A DNA stretch of 64,000 bases from Calamus simplicifolius (taxonomy: Eukaryota; Streptophyta; Magnoliopsida; Arecales; Arecaceae): NCBI GenBank assembly GCA_900491605.1, contig UESW01001504.1:737951-801950 (forward strand), read 5' to 3'. This document shows, piece after piece, positions 11,666-22,959 of this stretch. The stretch's first letter is position 1. Every line of letters starts with the position of its first letter. The notes under the pieces are model-generated. The model did no database searches. It was given only the letters and a program-made list of their open reading frames with translations, and was not told the origin of the DNA. The position numbers and the translations under genes are program-made.

Positions 11666-11901
11666 TTATTTTCAGCTTTGGCCTTTTCATTTTCCTCCCA
11701 TGCCTTTATTAAAGATATTATCTTCTCTGTTTCAACCCTTGCAAGTTGAGCATCTGGAAGTGACAGAATCAAAAATATTTTCCTGTTCTTTTCCAGGTAT
11801 ATAATACAGAACAATAAAGTACCAATTCAATTTGTCAATTTTCAAATAATTACCTCTCTCAGTCGAACCTGCTGTGGCTTTCTCTGGAGTATCTGCAACT
11901 T
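11666..11901 (-). pseudogene. Remorin gene fragment: two exons of the conserved C-terminal domain start
   Basis: Exon 11901-11854 follows an AG acceptor (TTATACAG) and ends at a GT donor (GTAATT); it encodes VADTPEKATAGSTER. Exon 11753-11666 follows CACTTCCAG and ends at GTAAGT. It continues in frame as DAQLARVETEK, then AWEENEKAKAENK, which is the hallmark start of the Remorin_C domain. Remorins are plasma-membrane nanodomain proteins. The rest of the domain (expected at lower coordinates on this strand) is not present before the Copia gag relic at 11459-11600, and no convincing first exon was found before the LTR element at 12323. Splice sites and frame are intact for what remains. Probably a truncated gene or a captured fragment. 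Confidence 0.7.
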
Positions 11902-13386
11902 CTGTATAAAGAAAAATTAATTAAAGATTAATTAAAGGTCTAATTATAGAAATGATTCTCACAACTTGACATTGGCATATTAGATGATCTCCAAAATGTA
12001 ATATCCTGAAGTCTAGTATAAGTATGTTAAAATAGATCACATGCACAATGAATAAGTACACAGAGAGACATGCATGATAATTTGGCCCAAAACTCGCATA
12101 CAAACATGCATGTTCTAAGTTTGAGTTTGAAGTTTGAACTTAGGATCTCCCTATAGTGCATGTTCTAAGAGAAGGGGAACCAACCATTGGACACAAGTCC
12201 CAAGACAGCTTGCCTTTCTTTCAAAGCATAACGGTCCATTTCCTTTATCACCCAAAGCCAATCTCTTCCAACTTTTTTATATCAAAAGAAATATAAAGTA
12301 AAGGTAGCATTAGAAGGGATCCTGTCACGCCCCAGACCCAAAAATTTTGAGCTAGGGTGACAACCCGCCGCGTGCCGGGCATGCAAGGCGTCCCGAAACA
12401 TGACACTGAGTTCAAGAAAAGCAACAACCTATATCATTCAAGTCCATGACTTTAATACAATCCATAACTAAAGATTTGAGCTACAAGCCCTAAACATAAG
12501 CATTACTGGGGTTACATCAACATATGAATCCACTTTATTTTAAATAGAAGCTCCAACGAACCTATGGTTCCTTACACACCATAATAACAAGTCTGGGCAT
12601 CAAGCCCTACACATAAATACACTGGTATAGCAATAAAATAAAATCTATATTTTATTTGAGTTGAGGTCCATCACTCCAACATGTTATTCTCAAATCTCAT
12701 GGTCCCGTAGCAAAAACATTATAATATTTTATGAGATTACACTCAGTAAATAAACCACGTTATACAGTCAAATCATAGCATAGAATCAATAAACATATAA
12801 ATGATCTGCATGCATAAACATTTCACAAATACTCAAACATGCAATGTAAGTAAACCCATCATTGTTATATTATATCATATGTGTCCCACGGCCCTGCAAT
12901 GCCCCATAACAAAGTAGAGCCGCGGCGGCACATATAAATATAATTCAAATCATTTGCACTCATCATTATTGTATTATATCATAGCAAATTATCAGTGCAT
13001 ATAAACAATTCATTGTCATATTATATGTGTCCACGGCCCTGCAATGCCTCATCTGAGCACATCCTCTAGATGTGTGGCCTCTACATGCCCTAACAAAGGA
13101 GAACCGCGGCGGCACATATCAATATATTCATTCTTTTGCATTCATAATCACTCTATTATGCAATGTAAGTATTATATCATGCGTGTCCCATGGCCCTGCA
13201 ATGCTTCATCTGAGCACATCCTCTAGATGTGTATGGCATAGCAAAGGAACCACGACGGCACTTATGAATATAATACCAATCATTTGCATCCATAACCGCT
13301 CAATTATACTATATAAGTAAACCCACTGTTTATACTCTCAATGGTAACTGTAAATGTGACCCATGGCCCTGCAATATCTCCATAGT

Positions 13387-13800
13387 GTACCAACCAGCAT
13401 CCCCTTAAAGCATCCCCCTACTGAAATGTCAAGATACCAGGGTCATGCCAATAATGTACCAACAAGCATTCCCTTAAAGCACCCCCCTACTGAAAGGTCG
13501 AGATACCAGGGTCACGCCAATAATGTACCAACAAGCATTCCCTTAAAGCATCCCCCCTACTGGAAGGTCGAGATACCAGGGTCACGCCAATAATGTACCA
13601 ACAAGCATTCCCTTAAAGCATCCCTCCTACCGAAAGGTCAAGATACCAGGGTCACGCCAATAACGTACCAACAAGCATTCCCTTAAAGCACCCCCCTACT
13701 GAAAGGTCGAGATACCAGGGTCACACCAATAATGTACCAACAAGCATTCCCTTAAAGCATCCCTCCTACCGAAAGGTCGAGATATCAGGGTCACGCCATG
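13387..13800. repeat. 69-70-bp tandem array inside the LTR
   Basis: About six copies of a unit that includes ATAATGTACCAACAAGCATT, CCCTTAAAGCA, CCTACTGAAAGGTCGAGATA and CCAGGGTCACGCC. Copy starts at 13451, 13520 and 13590 give the period. The matching array in the other LTR is at about 18827-19240, so it was present before insertion and was copied with the LTR. Confidence 0.9.
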
Positions 13801-14519
13801 TCGAAATCCACCCGAACACGTCCTCTGGACGTGTGTGTGGTATGACAGGATAAAGGAGAGCCGCGGCGACACATAACAGTACCTCACACCACATGCACTC
13901 ATCATATCAATAATAACTCAATATTGCATAAACAGTGGATTATACCTCCTGAACAATTGCCTGTAATACATCACATCAATGTCGTAATAACTGCATCTCT
14001 CATGCATAGCAACTGCATCTCTCATGCATAGCACTGCATCTCTCATGCATAGCAACTGCATCTCTCATGCATCTCTCATGCATAGCATCCACACATGAAA
14101 TCATGGTACATAAACAGCCATGTATTCATAATATTCATCTACTTACAAATTTAGCCAATAACAATTCATATCACAATTCACAATTGAACTACGCATATCC
14201 TGAAACAAATTATTTAATAAACTGATAACTGGCTTACTTACCTCAGTACGCAATCCAACAGGTATAAATAAGCTATCAGATGTCTGAGCACCTACAGGAT
14301 TATTTACACAATTAATTGATTAGCAAGGAATATTAAAATGACCCTTAGAATTTCTACCCAGACTAGTTCATGGGCCCTACTTTGGGCTCTAATATCTCCC
14401 ACTACACACCAGATTGGGAAAGTAAAAATACCCAAGAAACTAGAATTCACCAATATTCTAGCCATATAATTATTTTTCTAATCCTGGCCCGCAACAGGGC
14501 CCAAAAATCAGCCCAAACT

Positions 14520-15080
14520 TCCTATGCTCACGGCCCAAAAGGCCTAAACCGGCCGGCCCAGCCGGCCCGGTTCAAACCAAATCCCACCCGATCCCCTGTT
14601 TCGCCAAACAGGGGACGGGGACATGGCCGGCGGCCGGGGCCACCACCGGCCAAATTGAGGGCGGCCCGGCCGCTGGTGGCCAGGCCAGAGCCGACCGCCG
14701 CCGCGGCCGGCCGCCAAACCCCCTCCCTCCCTCAATTTCCCTCACTCTCTCTAACTCCTCCGCGCGGCATGGAACTGTGCCGATGGCACGGCCGGCCACC
14801 ATGGCCGGCCGGACCTCCACCGGACGCACGCCCGGCGCTGGTGGAGGCGACAGGCCAAGTCTCGGGCCCGGCGAGGCGGCGAGCACGCCGCCGGGCCCGA
14901 ACCAACCGGCGGAAGCCGAGCCACCGAGCGAGAGGAGGGCCAATTGGCCCTCCCTCTCCTCTCTCTCTCCACCACCACCCCCGCCGGACGCCTCCCCTGG
15001 CGCCGGCGGAGTCGTCGGCCAAGTATCAGGCCCGGTGCGGGCGAGCACGCCGCCGAGCCTGAACCAAGGGGGACGACCGG
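14520..15080. other. GC-rich block in the LTR with overlapping open frames on both strands
   Basis: GC-rich, CCGGCC-rich sequence gives long overlapping frames (14370-15062, 14572-15048, 14777-15364). None looks like a known protein, and their sequences are dominated by Arg, Pro, Ala and Gly from base composition. The equivalent block in the other LTR (19917-20465) breaks frames at different points. I read it as LTR regulatory or structural sequence, not coding. Confidence 0.6.
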
Positions 15081-15365
15081 GTTTCCTGCTACACAGTCTC
15101 CCGCGCTCACCTGTATCTCTCTCGTTCTCTTTCTCTCTCTCTCAGGCTCTCTCTCTCTCTCTGGTTTCTCTCTCTCTCTCTCAGGCTCTCTCTCTCTCTC
15201 TCTGGTTCTCTGAGAGGCAGGGGATTACCTGGAGGGGACGCACTCTGAGCACCAGGAGGGAGGGCACCCCTCGCCTTTTTAATGTCACAGCGAGACGCTT
15301 CGGTTATGAGATCTGGAGAACCAAAGCGTCATCACTGCGAGCGAAGCGTTACTCAATACATTAAA

Positions 15366-15474
15366 TCAACCCAGACCTGGTTCACATGAACCGGGTTAGA
15401 ATTAACCCAGACCTGGTTCGCATGAACCGGGTTAGAATTAACCTAAACCTGGTTCGTAGGAACCGGGTACTACA
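15366..15474. repeat. Three 36-bp repeats with small palindromes at the LTR edge
   Basis: The unit contains ACCTGGTTCACATGAACC and GGGTTAGAATTAACCC, both short inverted repeats (GGTTC/GAACC and GGTTA/TAACC). In the element's own sense this is the first part of U3. The same set is in the other LTR up to 20874. Confidence 0.85.
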
Positions 15475-15490
15475 TCCTCCCCTCCTTATA
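15475..15490 (-). promoter_or_regulatory. Polypurine tract of the LARD-like element
   Basis: On the minus strand a run AAGGAGGGGAGGA directly precedes the LTR start TGTAGTACC. It is the expected plus-strand primer for this orientation. Confidence 0.75.
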
Positions 15491-17284
15491 AGAATTTCGT
15501 CCTCGAAATTGATATACATCCAATAGAATATAGAATCCAAATTTTCCCTCTCATAATCAATTAAATTTCATTAAAAGTCACGGTCATTGATACATCGTTG
15601 ATCTGTAATAAGATACAATATTTATGGATGTTTCTTTTTCATTTTCTCTTTAGACTCCCAGATAATCTTCCTCTCAGAATAATTACTCCACTGAACCTTG
15701 ACAGAAGGAATACTACACCAGCTCAGAACTTAATCCTTGCTGTCCACAATGTGCACAAAATGATCTTCATAGGTCAATTCTTCTTAAACTAAACTGGTTC
15801 AAGTTATAACACATAACGGGGTTTGAACTATACTTCCTTGTCATAAAGATATGAAACACATTGAACACTACAAAGAGTAATGAAAGCAGTGTTAAGCTAT
15901 AAGACACTTCCTTTATCTGATCAAAGTTTCAAATGACCCAATGTTTTGTGGCTCAAGTCACCTCTAACACAGACCTCATAACATCATTGGTTAGCAAACT
16001 TCCCAATGATCTTTAACCTGAAATTTCAAATCTTTCTTTTGATCATTAACATAACTTTTCTATTAACTTTGAGCTACAAAAACTACTTTAATTAATGATA
16101 CTTTTCATAGCTGCTAAACAAGCTCAGTCCAAAATTGTCGCTTTCACATCATCTCAATATGAAGGAAATCTATACCTTATATCGTAGACATTGAAATGAA
16201 TCCATTTGAATATTGGCTTGGTAATCAATAATTAAGTAATTTCATTAAGGGTAAGAACAATACCAAGCACCTCTTAAATCCATTACACAGGCTCACAGTA
16301 TAATATCTAAAATCTTATGGTTTCTGCAGTTATCTATTACATGTATAATGTCTTCCATACTTAAGGTTAGCAACATATCAGGTACTCTCGATTCCTTGAT
16401 AAGACAGTTCAAAATTCTTGTGAATTAGATATAAGATAATTTTCTTTCAATGCTCTCTCAACTCTTGAATAGTTGAATGTACCATTAATCATTACGACAC
16501 TTATATCTATCATCATAATATACTTGGTTTCACTCTTGAATACTTCAAGTTAACACTAATGAACATCATGCCAATCATTTAAGATATCTTTCATAATTAT
16601 CGTAATTAAAATTCATTTTCTTTGAATATAGATATGCCACTCATGGCTGATTGATAATTTATCCATCCAGTCTCGAATTCAGAAAGTACTCAATTATGAT
16701 TAATCAAAAACATGTAATTAACTATTCCTTCCCAAAATATCATCAATATTAATCATCCCTATAACCAGCAGATGAGTTCATAATCTTACAATATCAATAA
16801 TGTAAGTTCTACAATTAAGATTCATTATATTCATCCACATTCAAATTCAGATTTAATACCTCAAGATCCATATATCAACTCAATTGCAATATGGACATAA
16901 TGGTGTTTAGTTATATTAGTCATCAATTGCAATTTTCAATTACTATATCATATTCATATATTCATCTGTCTTTTATTGCATATCCAATTAAAATTTCATC
17001 TACCCATATTATTTAAAGGTCTAAAATTGCTACGAATCATTTCCAACAAGTTTAATGGAGCTAAAACCTCTAGAAGCTCCTTGACCTCCCCACTAATCAA
17101 GGCTACCAGCTAGGGAGCCCACATAATATTATTGACTTGCGATGGTTCATTCTCAATTCTATCAAACTTGTAATTCAATTAATATCTTGATAAACTTTAA
17201 ATTTCAAGCTTCCAAAGCATAATTCATGAAATTCCTTGAAAGTCATAATTGTCTCAATGTCATCCAAGTATTTTGCCTAGAGTG

Positions 17285-17554
17285 TCAATATGCATATATC
17301 CCTAAGGTCATAACCTGGGTCCTGTGGGTTATGGGCCCACCACGCTTCCGCTGTGCACTCTGATGCTGCATGTCCTGCATAGACTGCGCCATACCTGAGA
17401 GAGCTTGAAGCATCTTGGACTGGAATCGCTGGTGCTCAGTTCCTACTGGGTTGGCAGGGGCCATACCTCCAGTAGTTCCTTGACCCACCGGCTGATCAGC
17501 ATTACCGGCCAGAGAGTTCTCCTCATACAGTTGGCTCCTAGTATGGCGAGTCAT
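17285..17554 (-). pseudogene. Gag N-terminal remnant
   Basis: An 89-codon frame begins MTRHTRSQLYEENSLAG and contains a Gln/Met-rich helix-like stretch (ALSGMAQSMQDMQHQ). The basic start followed by a glutamine-rich helix resembles the opening of plant Gypsy gag proteins. It sits about 200 bp downstream of the primer-binding site, where gag should start, and stops before any capsid core. Similarity is by general look only. Confidence 0.4.
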
Positions 17555-17742
17555 AACTATTTTTTGATAAATTAGATGTGGTTAATATCATCATAAACTA
17601 AAGTGTCAGGTGACTCTAAGTATAATGTCATCAAAATATGTTCACTACGTGTTATCATGTCAATATGTCTGTGTCCCTAGGGTCATAAGTTCTCTACCTA
17701 TTATCATGTCAATGTGTCCGTGTCCCTAGGGTCATAACCTGA

Positions 17743-17754
17743 GCTCTGATACCA
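17743..17754 (-). promoter_or_regulatory. Primer-binding site (initiator tRNA-Met type)
   Basis: The minus strand reads TGGTATCAGAGC, the standard initiator-tRNA-Met primer site of plant LTR elements, 7 bases from the LTR edge at 17762. It fixes the element's orientation. Confidence 0.9.
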
Positions 17755-17761
17755 TAAAAGC

Positions 17762-20700
17762 TGTCACGCCCCAGACCCAAAAATTTTGAGCTAGGGTGAC
17801 AACCCGCCGCGTGCCGGGCACGCAAGGCGTCCTGAAACATGACACTGAGTTCAAGAAAAGCAACAACCTATATATCATTCAAGTCCATGACTTTAATACA
17901 ATCCATAACTAAAGATTTGGGCTACAAGCCCTACACATAAGCATTACTGTGGTTACATCAACATATGAATCCACTTTATTTTAAATAGAAGCTCCAACGA
18001 ACCTATGGTTCCTTACACACCATAATAACATAGTCTGGGCATCAAGCCCTACACATAAATACACTGGTATAGCAATAAAACAAAATCTATATTTTATTTG
18101 AGTTGAGGTCCATCACTCCAACATGTTATTCTCAAATCTCATGGTTCTGTAGCAAAAACATTATAATATTTTATGAGATTACACTCAGTAAGTAAACCAC
18201 GTTATACAGTCAAATCATAGCATAGCAATCAATAAACATATAAATGATCTGCATGCATAAACATTTCACAAATACTCAAACATGCAATGTAACTAAACCC
18301 ATCATTGTTATATTATATCATATGTGTCCCACGGCCCTGCAATGCCCCATAACAAAGTAGAGCTGCGGCGGCACATATAAATATAATTCAAATCATTTGC
18401 ACTCATCATTGTTGTATTATATCATAGCAAATTATCAGTGCATATAAACAATTCATTGTCATATTATATGTGTCCACGGCCCTGCAATGCCTTATATGAG
18501 CACATCCTCTTGATGTGTGGCCTCTACTGCCCTAACAAAGGAGAACCGCGGCGGCACTATCAATATAATTCATTCTTTTGCATTCACAATCACTCCATTA
18601 TGCAATGTAAGTATTATATCATGCGTGTCCCATGGCCTGCAATGCTCATCTGAGCACATCCTCTAGATGTGTATGGCCATAGCAAAGGAAAACCACGGCA
18701 GCACTTATGAATATAATACCAATCATTGCATCCATAACCGCTCAATTATACTATATAAGTAAACCCACTGTTTATACTCTCAATGGTAACTGTAAATGTG
18801 ACCCACGGCCCTGCAATATCTCCATAGTGTACCAACCAGCATCCCCTTAAAGCATCCCCCTACTGAAAGGTCAAGATACCAGGGTCACGCCAATAATGTA
18901 CCAACAAGCATTCCCTTAAAGCACCCCCCTACTGAAAGGTCGAGATACCAGGGTCACGCCAATAATGTACCAACAAGCATTCCCTTAAAGCATCCCCCCT
19001 ACTGGAAGGTCGAGATACCAGGGTCACGCCAATAATGTACCAACAAGCATTCCCTTAAAGCATCCCTCCTACCGAAAGGTCGAGATACCAGGGTCACGCC
19101 AAACGTACCAACAAGCATTCCTTAAAGCCCCCCCTACTGAAAGGTCGAGATACCAGGGTCACGCCAATAATGTACCAACAAGCATTCCCTTAAAGCATCC
19201 CTCCTATCGAAAGGTCGAGATACCAGGGTCATGCCATGTTGAAATCCACCCGAACATGTGGACGTGTGTGTGGTATGACAGGATAAAGGAGAGCCACGGC
19301 GACACATAACAGTACCTCACACACATGCACTCATCATATCATAATAACTCAATATTGCATAAAAGTGGATTATACCTAATGAACAATTGCCTGTAATATA
19401 TCACATCAATCGTAATAACTGCATCTCTCATGCATAGCAACTGCATCATGCATATAACTGCATCTCTCATGCATAGCATCCACACATGAAATCATGGTAC
19501 ATAAACAGCCATGTATTCATAATATTTATCTACTTACAAATTTAGCCAATAACAATTCTTCATATCACAATTCACAATTAAACTACGCATATCCTGAAAC
19601 AAATTATTTAATAAACTGATAACTGGCTTATTTACCTCAGTACGTAATCCAACAGGTATAAATAAGCTAGTCAGATGTCTGAGCACCTACAGGATTATTT
19701 ACACAATTAATTGATTAGCAGGAATATTAAAATGACCCTTAGAATTTTTACCCAGACTAGTTCATGGGCCCTACTTTGGGCTCGAATATCTCCCACTACA
19801 CACACCCGATTGGGGAAGTAAAAATACCCCAAGAAACTAGAATTCACCAGATTCTAGCCATATAATTATTTTCTAATCCCAGCCCGCAACAGGGCCCAAA
19901 AACCAGCCCAAACTTCCTATGCTGCACGGCCAAAAGGCCTGAACCGGCCGGCCCAGCCGGCCCGGTTCAAACAAATCCCACCCGATCCCCTGTTTCGCCG
20001 AACAGGGGACGGAGACATGGCCGGCGGCCGGGGCCACCGCCGGCCAAATTGAGGGTGGCCCGACTGCCGGTGGCCGGGCCAGAGCCGACTGCCGCCGCGG
20101 CCGGCCGCCAAACCCCCTCCTTCTCCCTCAATTTCCCTCACTCTCTCTAACTCCTCCGCGCGGCACGGAACTGTGCCGGCGGCACGGCCGGCCACCATGG
20201 CCGGCCGGACCTCCACCGGACGCACGCCGGCGCCGGTGGAGGCGACAGGCCAAGTCTCGGGCCGAGCGAGGCGGCGAGCACGCCGCCGGGCCCGAACCAA
20301 CCGCGAAAGCCGGGTTGCCACCGAGCGAGAGGAGGGCCAATTGGCCCTCCCTCTCCTCTCTCTCTCCACCACCACCCCGCCGGACGCCTCCCCCGGCACC
20401 GGCGGAGTCGTCGGCCAAGTATCAGGCCCGGCGCGGCGGCGAGCACGCCGCCGGGCCTGAACCAAGGGGGACGACCGGGTTTCCTGCTACACAGTCTCCC
20501 GCGCTCACTCTGTATCTCTCTCTGGTTCTCTTTCTCTCTCTCTCAGGCTCTCTCTCTCTCTCTCTGGTTCTCTTTCTCTCTCTCTCAAGCTCTCTCTCTC
20601 TGGTTCTCTGAGAGGCAGGGGATTACCTAGAGGGGACGCGAACTCTGAGCACCAGGAGGGAGGGCACCCCCCGCCTTTTTAATGTCATAGCGAGACGCTT

Positions 20701-20874
20701 CGGTTATGAGATCTGGAGAACCAAAGCGTCATCACTGCGAGCGAAGTGTTACTCAATACATTAAATCAACCCAGACCTGGTTCACATGAACCGGATTAGA
20801 ATTAACCCAGACCTGGTTCGCATGAACCGGGTTAGAATTAACCTAAACCTGGTTCGTAGGAACCGGATACTACA
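17762..20874 (-). repeat. 5' LTR of the LARD-like element
   Basis: It starts TGTCACGCCCC and ends TACTACA, followed by the target duplication GATCC. It carries the same internal arrays as the partner LTR: 69-bp repeats at 18827-19240, GC block at 19917-20465, CT runs at 20510-20605, and 36-bp repeats to 20874. It is 39 bp shorter, through many small indels spread along its length. Confidence 0.92.
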
Positions 20875-20879
20875 GATCC

Positions 20880-22070
20880 ATTGTATTAGAGTAGCGAATG
20901 ATAGACGGAATCAGGAAAAGCCATGAGCCTAATGTAGACATTTTGTCATTTCACTAACCCTTCATCCTTAAACACCCTAGTCTCCTGGCTTTTTCTTGAA
21001 TGAACGGTTCAAAGTGATCAAGAAAGTTAACCCAATAGGCTTCAAAATCTAGACTGCAATTTTAAACCTGGAATCACTTTTCCCGATATACCACTCTACT
21101 GTAGCACATAGACTTCAGTTATACTATACTGTATATACCAAGCGGATGAATTTTTTTTTTTTCCACTTTCGAGTGATAAGATGATACATACTGTAGCACA
21201 TAGATTTCTCTGCGGATGCCCATGAAAATGAATAAGAAAAAAAGATTAACTAAAAGTCTTGTTCAACAAAGATTTCGGTCAATTAAAAATCTTGTTCGAT
21301 GAAGATTCTATTTAATTAGTCACATCTTAGAGATGGATGACTTAACATCTTCCAACTTAATGACTAATGAGGGTTCCCATCCTTTATATTGGGGATGAAC
21401 CAGTAAACAAACTACAATATTCTTATAAACCAACATACTGTTTCGACAAAAGGGTACGGCCCATGCAAAGAACAGAAGGCTCTGAATAAACTATGAAGCT
21501 ATAAAGCAAGCATAATCATGATAATTTACACTGTCCCTCTAAATATATCATTTAAAATCATATGAAAAGGAAAAGGGACAGACGATATGACTGTATCATT
21601 CCCTGTAAATGCACAAGCAATCCATGAAAGCAGCAAAGAGATCTTTTCTTTGACCATGATAGAAATTAATTATAATAATTAAAAAACCTCTTAATATAGC
21701 CAAACCTACCCCATAATATATAATATAATATTATTATAATATTAATTATATTATGTTAATAAAAATAATATAAATCAGATTTTTTTTATGAATAAAAAAA
21801 TTGGTGTGAAAATCTCAATCCAAGATCACTTTATAAGAATAATCTTAAATATTCATTCGCAAGAAAGATATAATTTTGGATGAATCATCTCACGACAAAC
21901 ATTTCTAAAGTGATCAATCAAAATCACTTTTAAAATAATTATTCATTTTTCTTCTGCTCAACAGATCATTAATTAAAATTGACTAGATCCATTGACTCTT
22001 AACTTGTTCAGCACCAAGAGAGGAGAGAGGTGGGAAAGAAGGTATGGCTTATGCAAGCAAAAATGATTAC
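20880..22070. other. AT-rich spacer with no gene seen
   Basis: This is the continuation of the pre-insertion host sequence after the LARD-like element. No exon or repeat structure was recognised. A short A/T-only stretch lies at 21718-21770. Confidence 0.55.
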
Positions 22071-22320
22071 TTCCAAAATGTCACCGTAGTGTATCGGAGA
22101 GGAATTGCGCCAACGAACGATCCCGTCATCAGCCATTGCGGGAGACGTGGTTGTGGCGCACGTCGACATGATGACCCCGCATCAGAGCTGAAGAAGGAAA
22201 TTAATATTTCCTAGCTTATAAAGAGGGCTTCCGAGTACTCATGATCAGCAGCAACCACAAGAGTTAGAGACCAGTGAGCGCCAAGATAACTTGATAGTTT
22301 ATGCTCCCATATTATATATT
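22071..22320 (+). promoter_or_regulatory. Promoter and leader of receptor-kinase copy 2, cut off by MULE B
   Basis: It aligns with 4835-5155 upstream of copy 1 (AAAATGTCACCGTAG, GGTTGTG, CAACCACAAGAG, TAGAGACCAGTGAGCGCC, CCCATATTAT). A TATA-like TTATAAAG is at 22216-22223. The match stops at 22320, where MULE B begins, and resumes at 44037, 8 bp before the copy-2 ATG at 44045. Confidence 0.85.
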
Positions 22321-22710
22321 AGGAAAAGTCTTTGTACACCGTCCCCGGTGCAGCAAGGCCTACGTGGGCTGCACCGCCTCTTCTGATTGGTCCACATGGA
22401 TCCTACATGGATGACGTGCCGGACGGTATGGCTCTGCTGCGATGTTACGTTTAGAACGTGACGGCCATTTAAAGCGCTTCGCTTTTTTTTAAAATTAGCG
22501 TATGGATGAAAATGCCCTTTCCCTCCATCCTAGCATCATTTTACGTTGGATTTCATCTCTGCAAGAAGAACTCTTTCTTCCCCCTCGCTCTGGCTTTCGG
22601 ATGCTAAGGAATCAGTTGAGCACGAACCTACGCCCTCGCTCTGAGAGTCCGGTCGAAAGAAAATATTTCAGCTTCGAGGCTGGAATATCTGGCAACTGGA
22701 GTCTTTGAAC
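22321..22710 (+). repeat. MULE B left terminal inverted repeat
   Basis: 390 bp from AGGAAAAGTC to GGAGTCTTTGAAC. It matches the reverse complement of 43647-44036 with few differences, including the whole CCCTCGCTCTGGCTTTCGGA block and the GCTCTGAGAGTCCGGTCG block. The 68-codon frame at 22502-22708 lies wholly inside the repeat and is not supported as a gene. Confidence 0.93.
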
Positions 22711-22867
22711 AAAAACTTTTGGAGGAAATGTCGTCCACAGCACGAAGTAAAAAGTCCTTCTTCCCACTTCTTTGTAAAGCTCCTTTATTACACCAACTAT
22801 TTTTTCTAGTTAGATATAGTTAATGCGTAACCAAACCATTTAATGCACGGGTAACTTCCTTAGAACA

Positions 22868-22902
22868 AAACAGTTATGACATTCTGGGAGTCATAACTGT
22901 TT
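22868..22902. promoter_or_regulatory. 35-bp perfect palindrome in the MULE B left arm
   Basis: The arms AAACAGTTATGAC and GTCATAACTGTTT are identical to those at 4006-4040 in MULE A; the 9-bp spacer differs (ATTCTGGGA here). It has no partner in B's right arm, which seems to have lost this section. Confidence 0.7.
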
Positions 22903-22959
22903 AGAGTTTACTGTTTTGTAAGCACGAATATCATACTCTTTTAACTAGGATGTTATACC

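Larger units (their letters stand above)
12323..15474 (-). repeat. 3' LTR of the LARD-like element
   Basis: It runs from TGTCACGCCCCAGACCC to GGGTACTACA. In plus-strand order it holds a 69-70-bp tandem array (about 13387-13800), short CATCTCTCATGCATAGCAACTG repeats (13990-14095, word shortened here by variation), a GC-rich block (14520-15080), CT-rich microsatellites (15115-15205) and three 36-bp repeats near the end (15366-15474). Compared with the other LTR it differs by scattered substitutions and small indels. Confidence 0.92.
15475..17761 (-). other. Internal region of the LARD-like element
   Basis: About 2.3 kb of AT-rich sequence with no protease, reverse transcriptase or integrase motif in any frame. 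The only supportable coding trace is the short gag-like frame at 17285-17554. Near the primer-binding site there are three related copies of a block containing GTGTCCCTAGGGTCATAA or a close variant (17285-17740). Confidence 0.7.
12323..20874 (-). mobile_element. Non-autonomous LTR retrotransposon (LARD-like) with very long LTRs
   Basis: The two LTRs are 12323-15474 (3152 bp) and 17762-20874 (3113 bp), both running TGTCACGCCCC to TACTACA on the plus strand. The insertion is flanked by a perfect 5-bp target duplication, GATCC at 12318-12322 and 20875-20879. The element is on the minus strand: TGGTATCAGAGC (initiator-tRNA-Met primer-binding site) is on the minus strand 7 bases inside the right LTR (17743-17754), and a purine tract in minus-strand sense lies inside the left LTR (15475-15490). 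The interior is only about 2.3 kb with one short gag-like frame and no pol, so it needs proteins from a partner element. Confidence 0.93.

Noticed and set aside
14370..15364. Long overlapping GC-rich frames as a possible gene (also 19917-20465)
   Set aside because: They lie inside an LTR, run on several frames and both strands at once, have composition-driven Arg/Pro/Ala content, and break differently in the two LTR copies.
22312..22320. 9-bp target duplication of MULE B
   Set aside because: The last nine bases before the element and the first nine after it do not match; only ATATT is shared in an AT-rich setting.
22502..22708. 68-codon frame in the MULE B left terminal repeat
   Set aside because: It lies wholly within the inverted repeat, and its right-end copy is not kept as coding. 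No known motif.
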